From: Aselliscus stoliczkanus
Taxonomy: Eukaryota > Chordata > Mammalia > Chiroptera > Hipposideridae
NCBI GenBank assembly: GCA_033961575.1
Contig: CM066728.1
Span: 180,101,678-180,165,677 of the forward strand
DNA: 64,000 nt
Reading direction: 5' to 3'
The position numbers were made by a program, and so were the translations under genes. Below, in pieces: positions 56,061-64,000 of this stretch (the stretch's first letter is position 1; every line of letters starts with the position of its first letter). Below the pieces are notes generated by a model. That model ran no database searches, was not told the origin of the DNA, and saw nothing but the letters and a program-made list of their open reading frames with translations.

Positions 56061-58125
56061 ATTATAAAGGGAATGGGGGTAGATTTTTCTGATCTAACCA
56101 AATTCCCTCCTCACTGCACAGTGGGAAGAATTTTGCACATGCTTCGCTCTCTCTAAGACTCATCTCACGCTAGTTCAGAAGGCAGAGCACTGGCTGGACT
56201 GTGGCTAATCCTCAGGAAATTTGGGTTGGAATGGCCAGCAGGTGGCCCAACCTTGAAGACAGACTGTTCGGCTCCAGCAGAGTGAAATCTTCTCCACCAG
56301 CCATGCCTCTAGATACACCATCAAATGTTAACTTCAACCCAACAGGAAATGGGGGTAATGAAGAGCGGTCTCAGTGGAAACTGTCTTCGAAAGGCTTACC
56401 ATAATGTCTTTCCCCCAAAGAATACATAAACAGAATACATTCTTGAATCAAGACTAGGCAATTAGGACAAGAGGACGATTTTGCCAAGTGCCACTTACTC
56501 CCACCTCCAGTTGGAATTTTCTCAGCATGCCAGCACTGGCGTTACTTGCTGTAGGCAGATTCCCTACCCATACTTATAAAAACCCATACTGGCTACTCCT
56601 CATGGAGTTCTTAGCGTGTCTCTTTCAACCGGATTTCTAAAACAAGGAACAATGTAACTGGCAGGTAATGACAGGTTAACAGGATTGTCTTAACAGATAC
56701 TTGTGCATTTCCAGCCCAGATTTTTACCACCAAGATGTTCTATACAGAAGAAAATCAATGTGTTGGAGCCACGCAAAGAGATACTGAACTACCAAAGAGC
56801 TGTCACCCAGAATGAATGTCGGATTTGCATCTTGATTAGAAAACAATTGCTATTCTTAGTCATGTGTAATGTCATATTTTGAGTATGGTCATTTAAAGGA
56901 TAAAATTACTTGGAGTTTAGCCACCCTGAACCCTTTGTGAAATGGAATGGGATAGAAGTGAATTAATGATCAGAGACTCTACTGTCTGTGCTATACTTTC
57001 AAAGGTTACAAAAACAGAGAGCAACAGTAGCTGTCTTTGTGTTGACAATTGGTTCTTTCCCCAGCAATTGACTCTCCTTAGTAGGACTGAATCCCTTATC
57101 TTAACAGAGAATCTAAACAACCACCAGAGGACCGCTATGCCTGGGATAGATTCCTGTGCAAACCAAGAAGAGCATTTGAACCTGAGATTCTTACCTAAGT
57201 ACCCTGTGGGTTTGAATGTCTGAGGCTCCCTGTGAGAGGTCCATGCAGACTAGTGAGAGACAACACTCCACCCTTGCCTCCCAGGAGCTGGGTGACCCCC
57301 TCCCTGATGACCTGTGTATGAGCTTATGATCCTACCTGAAATGCACAAACACTCCTCGTGTGATTTCAAGACAGAGACAAAAATTTAAGCTGAGGTAACC
57401 ATAAAGGGTTCTGTTAAGGTCCAATTAAATCTCTAGATGTGGGGCCCAGGCATGGCCACAGCCAGGGCTGAGAACTACTGGCTTAGCTTAAAATACTTGC
57501 CTTTCTTGACCAAAATATATGGGTGAATAATGTACCTTGTCTTCCAAATGAATAGTGCACATAAGTACTCTGACAAGGTGTTTATTGTGGCCCCCAGGGA
57601 TGGAGGCAAGACAGCTAAAGAACAATGGCCCTGAAGTGGGGATGTAGGATTGTCAGGAGCCAGGTGTATGGATCTCAAAGCAGATGTCAGGGCCCCAAAT
57701 TAATGAGAATGGGAGGGCTAAAACTCGCCTATAAGATACAAGTGCAGGACTGAAAAAGGAAGCCCGGGTGGTAGAAAAGGGGACACAGCTGGGCTGTCAG
57801 AAGGGAAGGGCAACAATGGTTTGTACATCAGAAAGAAGCCAAGTTTTGCCTTGTGCACCCACGGGGACTGCCATAGGGCCAGACCTTCATCCCCGGGGGT
57901 ATCCTTGCCCTCAGCTCATTGGGTAGTTATGGCCTTGTGGCTAGAGTTTGGTTCTGTATATGAAAAGCAACATGGAGGGGGTAGTGGCCTTTAGTTCAGA
58001 TTGACAAACATGAGTGTATAGTTACAGGTCATCAAGTACTAGGATTTCAAAACACTGGACATTGATACAACACAGTGATCATAGAACTACTATCTAAATG
58101 ACACTGGACTATCCAGGATGATAAC
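56061..58125. other. Unique-looking DNA, no gene seen
   Basis: A MER5A end may lie at about 57390-57480 ('ggctgagaactactggct'). ORFs at 56201-57223 show no domain. Confidence 0.4.
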
Positions 58126-58127
58126 TG

Positions 58128-58602
58128 ATTTAGTCAGGGTTCTCCAGAGAAATAGAACCAATAGGATACATATAAAGACATAAAGAGGAGATTTATTATG
58201 AGCATTGGCTGATGTGATTTTGGAAGCTGAGGTATACCATGATATGCTATCTACAAGTAGAAGAACCAGGAAAGCCAGTGGTACAATTCAGTCTGAGTCC
58301 AAAGACCTGAGATGCTGGGGCTCCAATGTCCAATGTCTAAGTGCAGGAGAAGATGGAAGTCTCAGCTCAAGAAGAGAGAATTTGGCCTTCTTCTGACTTT
58401 ATATTCTATTCTGGCCCTCAAATGGGTTAGATGATGCCCACCCACACTGGTAGGGGGATATCTTAAACTCAGTCTACTAATTCAAATGCCAATCTCTTCT
58501 GGAAGTACATTCATAGACATACGAAGAAATAATGTTTACCAGCTCTCTGGGCATCCCTTAGCCCAGTCAAGTGGACCCATTAAGTTAATTGTCACAGTCA
58601 CT
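58128..58602 (-). mobile_element. MLT2-type ERVL LTR, antisense, near full length
   Basis: 'cagggttctccagagaaata', 'gaaccaataggatacatata', 'gatttattatgagcattggc', 'tgcccacccacactggtagg', 'cagtcaagtggacccattaa', 'ttaattgtcacagtca' follow the reverse MLT2 order for about 475 bp. Confidence 0.85.
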
Positions 58603-59149
58603 GCTTAAATTCCACAGAGAGGTATCTTGCATAATCAAAGCTTTGAGCTTGAAGCTTTTGCTCATGCTTATGCTACTCACTCGTGACTTTTTGCAGGAAT
58701 TAGTTCTACCTGAAGCCGGAGATTAATCTATTTTAGGTTTTCACATGCATAAGACATGATACTTGGCCTCAACTTGGTAAAGAACTCTCTCACTCGGGCT
58801 TCCTCCTCAAATCTCCTCCCCACTCCCTGCAAGTGTCTTTCCGAAAGAAGAACGACTTGGATTTTCAAAACAGAAATTAAGAAAGGCATAATGAGCCACA
58901 GAAGGGTACAGTATGTTCTGTATCCTTCAGCATCCCACTCAGACTCTTGACCACAGCAACCCGTTTGCTTTCACCCAACCATGCTGGTGGCCAAAGGATG
59001 ATCAATGACATTTGGGCACTTGCTCTAAGAAATTTAGAGTAACCCAATCCCATTTTTTCTACACTAAGCAACAATTATAACTATAACCTTAATAAATTGT
59101 GTTGGATCTTGGTTACTGGGCCACATATTCTCTCCATGTCCAAATTTTG
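58603..59149. other. Unique-looking DNA, no gene seen
   Basis: Two opposing short ORFs (58756-59074) without domains. Confidence 0.4.
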
Positions 59150-59285
59150 CAGTCTCCAAGAGCTGTAGTGTTTGGTTTTAGCTTTATATTAGAATCAATT
59201 GAGAAGCTTGAAAAAGTGCTGGTGCCTGGTGTCCCACCACTCAAGATTCTGATTTAATTGTGTTGGGGTGAGGTAGTGGTGGCGA
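59150..59285 (+). mobile_element. MER5A-type hAT-Charlie fragment
   Basis: 'ttagaatcaattgagaagct', 'ggtgtcccaccactcaagat', 'tctgatttaattgtgttggg'. The ends are lost. Confidence 0.6.
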
Positions 59286-60180
59286 TGGTATTTATTTATT
59301 TTTTAATGTTTTCTAGGCTTCATATTTCAGCTAATTACTGCTAATCATTTTTAATGAGTAAGCACTTATAACCAATCTCCCAGCCTGATTAACTGAAGCC
59401 CCTATATTTCCTCCTTGATACTATTTAATAATTAACCATATCTACTTCCCTAAATGGAAATCTGAAGATTAAGGGGAGCTTCTTTGCCAAATGGAAGTCC
59501 AGCATTTTTAATAAAATTAAAATGTACCAGCTGTTCTTTGTGAAACTGTTCTGAGGTTTCTAAGAATTTCCCATAATATTGAAATTTAATGGCTTAGAGT
59601 TCCTTCCCAAAGGGGAGGGTGTGTTTGACTGTGAGATACAGTTGACCTTGACATTTTCCAAATATTACCTACTATCTTCGTATTTAATGGCCTAAACGTA
59701 TTGACTCAGAAGCATTCTGAATTGTCCAACCCAACTTTAATCCAAGTACAGCCATAGTCACCAACATTTTTTTCAACTTCAGAAAAACCACTCCCAAATT
59801 TTGCCACACTCTCATTCCTTCCATCTAACAAATAAGAAACCAACTATCAATTATCTGGTCTGCTTGGATCTTTTGATTCCAAGGAATTAAAAAAAAAAAT
59901 TTATGTGGGTTGGGAGAAGAAATGGTCAGGATAGGATTCATTTCAGGCTCATTTCTCATTTCTCAATGAACTTTGAATACATGCCATCTCTTGGTACTTA
60001 TATTTAATCCTGATTATGAAAGGGAGAAGGTGGAAGTCTCCAGCATTCACTAATATCTCAAGACTCTTTTTCAACCCAGGGTAAAAACTCCAGGTCCTAG
60101 TTCTGAGATGTTGCCCCACTGAGGTATGCCGCCAAGATTTTCAGTACCTTTTGTGTAGATCTCTACAAATTTCATTATTT
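59286..60180. other. AT-rich repeat-poor stretch, no gene seen
   Basis: About 59330-59720 is rich in TAATTA and TTAAT motifs and free of recognised repeats. No ORF reaches a useful length. Confidence 0.4.
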
Positions 60181-60187
60181 TCTTTTT

Positions 60188-60306
60188 CTTTTTCTTTTTT
60201 TTTTTTTTTGAGGGCAGTGTCACTGGCCCTCACATGTGGGACCGAACTGGGGCCGCTGGCTTCCCAAGCCAGCGCTTAACCAACCACGCCACTCGGCCTG
60301 CCCTAG
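60188..60306 (-). mobile_element. Short tRNA-derived SINE, antisense
   Basis: Reverse head GGGCAGGCCGAGTGGCGTGG, GCTGGCTTGGGAAGCCAGC hairpin, GAGGGCCAGTGACACTGCCC. Target-site duplication ATTATTTTCTTTT at about 60174-60187 and 60307-60320. Confidence 0.93.
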
Positions 60307-60320
60307 ATTATTTTCTTTTT

Positions 60321-60450
60321 ATTAGCTGGGTTTCTTTCCTATCTCCCTCCCATGAGGTCCTTCAGGGCTGAGGCTGCATCTTTTCTTCTAAATATATCCA
60401 ATCTGACACAGTGTAAGGTCCTCAAATGTGTGGCAATAAATGAATGAAAA
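60321..60450 (+). repeat. L2 3' end, sense
   Basis: 'tgaggtccttcagggctgag', 'gctgcatcttttcttctaaa', 'acagtgtaaggtcctcaaat', 'gcaataaatgaatgaa'. Confidence 0.65.
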
Positions 60451-61099
60451 TGTGAGTGAAGAATCGATCCCCCCAAAACTAGCTGAAAGTCTAGTTGGAG
60501 GACAAGAGGGAAAGGTCAGGGCCATGAGCAGAGGCTGGCCTGCAGAGATTTATCACTAAGGCTTCTGCATGTGCCTTCATTTGTCCACTGTTGTTTGGCC
60601 AGTCAATATCAGTAGTTGTTGAATAACATTCATTGATACATTATTTAGTAGGTGCAATCTGTCAAAGTCCCCATGATCATGGACCAGCTTTTTAAACTTG
60701 CCTCTTATCTGTAAACACATTTACTGAGCAGCTCTATCTTTTCATCTTGTGTCGGTGATCTACAGCAATATCCCAGAACCTGCCTATTTTCCTTTTAATC
60801 CCCTGATGCATTATAAATAGCCTGCTCTAAACCTTCTCAAAAATTTGATGGCAAATTCCTGCTTTCTAAATTACTATCAACTCCTTGATCCACACTCAGA
60901 CCCTGTCAGGAGGCTGTCTTCTTCCCCAGTACAGACACAAGAGCCTTTTTCAGCTCTCTGCCCTCATGCTAAAGTAATGCTATGGCAATGACCAATGTGT
61001 GGAAGAATCACTGCAAATACACGCATCACTCACTGCTTCACATACTTCATAGAGGTGATTAAAGAAGACAAATCTATCACAAAAGAATGACAGGGGAGG
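60451..61099. other. Unique-looking DNA
   Basis: Nothing recognised. Confidence 0.4.
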
Positions 61100-61935
61100 A
61101 AAGGAGATCCAAGATGGTGGAGTAGATAAACACTGTGCCTGCTCCCTTCAGTGAACACATTTAAATTACAACTAAATTATAGAACAATCACCCTGGAAAC
61201 CATCTGAAGTCTGGCTAAACAGAAGTTTATAAGTAAGGATATAAAGAGAAAGCCACGTTGAGACTGGTAGGAGGGGTGGAGACACTAAACGGGCAGACCC
61301 CAAACCTCCATTTGGTGGTTGAGAACCAGGAGGGATAGTTCAGCCACAGAGGTTCTTCTGGGGAGAGGAGCAAAAGACCTCAGCTGCACATTGGTCTCTC
61401 CAGCCCAGAATATTGGTGCCAGGAAGAGGAGCCCCCACAACACCTGGCTGTGAAAAACAGTGAAGATTCCAACCATCCAGGTAGGACAGAAGGCTGGAGG
61501 AAACCCAGACGTCTTCTTAAACGGCCTGCTCACAGACTCACTTGCAGTCACTCACCTTGGGCTCCAGCGTAAGGCAGTAACTTGGGTTGCAACGGAGGCA
61601 TACAGAGGGCAGGCTGAGGTGTGTGACCTAGCAGCAAAGCTGGAGGGCGGTTGCCATTTTCCTGGTGTAGGGCCCTCTTTCTGTGCAGCTGGGAGGTAAG
61701 GCGCCATCTTTCCTGTGTTAAGCCTGCCCCCCACAGGCCAAATCTGAATCTGATTGGTCTAGTGAGCTTCACTGACCCACCCTGCTGGCTCCTGCCCCAC
61801 CCAACTTGCCCAACACCAAAGGCATTTTTTCTGAGAGCTGTCAGCCCCGCCAACATTGCACTCTTTCTTGAACTACTATCAAGAGACCACAGGACCCAGG
61901 CGAGTGGCAGCCGGCCTCAGTGTGCTCTGAGACAA
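61100..61935 (+). repeat. L1 5'-UTR fragment, sense
   Basis: 'gatccaagatggtggagtag', 'acatttaaattacaactaaa', 'agactggtaggaggggtgga' and the GC-rich 'ggcgccatctttcctgtgtt' are typical of the 5' untranslated region of mammalian L1. No ORF1 follows, so it is a 3'-truncated or recombined piece; the ORFs of about 100 codons here are UTR artefacts. Confidence 0.75.
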
Positions 61936-62670
61936 GAGTGAGCTTCTAAGGTTCACTTCATCCTCACTTTTAAAATTCACACACTGCAAACTGGAATCCT
62001 CCCCTCCCCAGCTTCCCATGGCTGTTTCTCATGCCAGAGGTGAGCAGCTATGATGCCCTTCTCTGGGTTCAATTCTTTCTGAGTATTCATTTTCAATTTC
62101 CAGTTACAGCCTAATCCATTAAGAAGCACTTATTCTCAGCAAACCTCTTGAGCAAGCTCTAATTTGCCATTTCTCAGTACAAATTTATTTTTACATTCTG
62201 GTTCAGTGTTGACACTAAATTAGGCAGAGCAGCTCATCCCCTTCTTCATCACTGCCCTTTCTATCTCTCCCTGCGTCAATTTCAGGCTGGTTTTCTCATG
62301 CTTCCATGCCATTGGAATCAGCCTTGGCTTTTCCAAATATTTACGGGGCTTAGCAGATGGGGTGGCCGTTATTATAATAAATCCAGTCTCTACAAAGCCA
62401 TTAGCAAAAATGCATACAGGACAACCTTAGCCTTCTGTGGTGCTCTGAGCTACTCCAAAGGTGTCCTTAAACACAGCTACCATTTTTGAGCCAGTAAACT
62501 CTGAACAGCCAAGTCCTCTCCACCATGAATGCCCCTTTTCCCATGCCCATGAGGTGGTAAACTCCACTGCTGTGGAGTGAATGTCCATTAGCAAAACAAT
62601 GCAGTCTCTTTGGGATCTAAGGCCATACACCTGAAAGACACAGAAATTTGCAAATATGTTTCCAAAGACG
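61936..62670. other. Repeat-poor stretch, no gene seen
   Basis: About 62090-62410 carries no repeat. Short opposing ORFs (62298-62630) have no domain. Confidence 0.4.
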
Positions 62671-62671
62671 A

Positions 62672-62760
62672 TGCTTTGTGTTTATATGATGTTCCAGTCA
62701 CTGTGCAGATTTTCTTGCATTGTTTCATTTAATCCACCCTGAAACTCCAGAATGATCCTT
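62672..62760 (-). repeat. MIR fragment, antisense
   Basis: 'gatgttccagtcactgtgca', 'attgtttcatttaatccacc'. Confidence 0.55.
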
Positions 62761-63222
62761 AAAACAGCAGATGACTCTCATCTGCACAGAAATCTCCATG
62801 ACTTCCTATCTTACTCAGAAGAAAAGCCAAGTCCTTGCTACGAGCTAGAGTGAGGCCCTTGTGACCAGACCATGTTTCCTACATTGTCATCCTTCAGTTT
62901 CTCCATTCTAGCTGTGCCATTCCTCCCACTTGTGATGCTCCCTCCCTCCCTTGACAGTTATATCACTTGTCTTTTACTCTCTCTTCTCAGTGGGACCTTC
63001 CTGGGCCATCCAGTACACATAGAACATCACCTCTACCCTATCTTCCCTACTCTGCTTATATCTTCTTCATTCCACCTCTGTCCCCAACTTGTTACATATT
63101 TGTTTACTGTCTCCCCCCACTAGAATGTGGCTGCACCAGGGCAGGACTTTTTGTTCACCTCTGAATCCCCACTGTTCAGAGCAGTGTTCTCTGTAAAATA
63201 TTCTTGAATAAATAAATGAATT
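62760..63222 (+). repeat. L2 3' end, sense, about 460 bp
   Basis: 'ctccatgacttcctatctta', 'aagaaaagccaagtccttgc', 'tttactgtctccccccacta', 'gaatgtggctgcaccagggc' and 'cttgaataaataaatgaat' are L2 in full sense order. It underlies the ORFs at 62872-63164. Confidence 0.9.
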
Positions 63223-63345
63223 AAAGTATACTTATTACCTGCATTTTACAGTTGAGAAACAGGTCTGGGCTAAACTTATCTGACTTCATAGAGTCGATAT
63301 ATGGCAGAACTACACAAATAGCACTAAGGGCTTTTAACACCCCTC
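63223..63345 (-). repeat. MIR fragment, antisense
   Basis: 'cttattacctgcattttaca', 'gttgagaaacaggtctgggc'. Confidence 0.6.
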
Positions 63346-63381
63346 TCCAAACTCAAAATACCTTTTATGGGAAATATTTTT

Positions 63382-63828
63382 TTTTTTTTTTTTTTAAAGA
63401 TTTTATTGGGGAATTGGTGGAGGGGAGCAGCGTTGGGGAATCGGGGAAGGGGAACAGACAAGTTGCCGTCTTCTTGTTCTTCAGTTTAGTTGCGGAGGAT
63501 GTTGCTTCACTGTTGGTATCGTCATTGCGCTCTTCCCGGATGAGGCAGATCGGTCGCTGGCCTCTGGATGTCGCTCATCGCGGCTATTGGCAGCTCACGC
63601 TTGGCTGCCAGCCGCTCACGCTGGCTGCCGGCCACTCACTGTAGCCTATGGCAGCCCACTGCAGCAGGGGCTGCAGCCCACACCATCACCGGGGCTCGCA
63701 CAGCCCAGCTCCAGGTGGAGCTGTTGTTAGCTGTAGAGGGCAGTGTCACTGGCCCTCATGTGGGATCCGAACCGGGGCCGCTGGCATCCCAAAACCAGCG
63801 CTTAACCAATGCGCCACTCGGCCGGCCC
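63382..63828 (-). mobile_element. Long composite SINE, antisense (447 bp)
   Basis: Reverse order: head GGGCCGGCCGAGTGGCGCAT, GAGGGCCAGTGACACTGCCC, a GC-rich middle with repeated 'gtgagtggccggcagcc' units, then GGGGAATTGGTGGAGGGGAG (the tail in reverse) and AATAAAATCTTTAAA before the A-run. Perfect target-site duplication TGGGAAATATTTTT at 63368-63381 and 63829-63842. Six or more CpGs remain, so it is young. The 130- and 97-codon ORFs here are SINE sequence. Confidence 0.95.
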
Positions 63829-63842
63829 TGGGAAATATTTTT

Positions 63843-64000
63843 GCTCAGCTCATTCAAATAGGGGTGATTTTGACCAAAATAGGAAGCAGAAATGAAAGAT
63901 CATGAACAAAAAATCAACAGGAAGCCAGGTCTGGAACCTGCTGTGTGCTCTTCATACTTCCTCCAAACTCACTTGTCTAGTAGGTTCTCCTCTCCTTATT
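63843..64000. other. Window end, no feature recognised
   Basis: Nothing recognised. Confidence 0.4.

Noticed and set aside
63252..63644. 130-codon ORF and a 97-codon ORF beside it
   Set aside because: Both are translations of the antisense composite SINE.

Overview
This window is mammalian intergenic (or deep intronic) DNA, most likely from a bat. I found no protein-coding gene, exon, rRNA or functional tRNA that I can defend. Mammalian origin follows from dense MIR, L2, MER5A, MLT1/MLT2 and old L1 remnants plus (CA)n, (GATA)n and (CT)n microsatellites. The bat assignment rests on the young tRNA-derived SINEs. One family has a tRNA-Ile-like head and an 'ACTTGACTTGGAGCTGATGG' body, which I recall from horseshoe-bat-type (rhinolophoid) genomes as Rhin1-like. 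The species is an inference from memory, not a database match.

Layout. 1-1.1 kb: an inverted-repeat element next to an ERV1-type LTR. 1.1-4.4 kb: mostly unique DNA with one MIR and a (CA)n. 4.4-6.2 kb: a SINE cluster, including two SINEs inside one target-site duplication, set beside an antisense L2. 6.2-15.7 kb: many MIRs, a MER5A, an antisense MLT1 and a (CA)n. 15.7-17.9 kb: a perfect 126-bp duplication, a 484-bp multi-module SINE and an intact MLT1 LTR. 18-31 kb: a palindromic mariner-type MITE, more SINEs, L2, MIR and antisense L1. 31-34 kb: mainly unique DNA, including a CpG-enriched stretch that is a conserved-element candidate. 34.9 kb: a second, nearly perfect MITE. 36-46 kb: microsatellites, L1, MLT1A, MER5A, MIR and L2. 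46.9-49.1 kb: a three-layer nest in which an antisense L2 is split by an inverted mariner derivative, itself split by a SINE. 49.4-51.2 kb: a degenerate L1 3' half. 52.4-53.05 kb: an MLT1 split by a SINE. 55.9 kb: a long (CT)n. 58.1 kb: an MLT2 LTR. 61.1 kb: an L1 5'-UTR fragment. 62.7-63.8 kb: an L2 and a long composite SINE.

Nothing here forms an operon or a gene system. The biology is retrotransposition and DNA transposition over time. Ancient L2, MIR and L1 came first, then MLT1/MLT2/MER5A, then mariner elements, then the lineage-specific SINEs, many with target-site duplications I could match by eye. The open reading frames in the window are short and fall in repeats or show no recognisable domain. 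The points most worth checking are the 126-bp duplication, the mariner inverted dimer, the hairpin MITEs, the modular SINE architecture and the few unique CpG- or homeobox-motif-bearing stretches.
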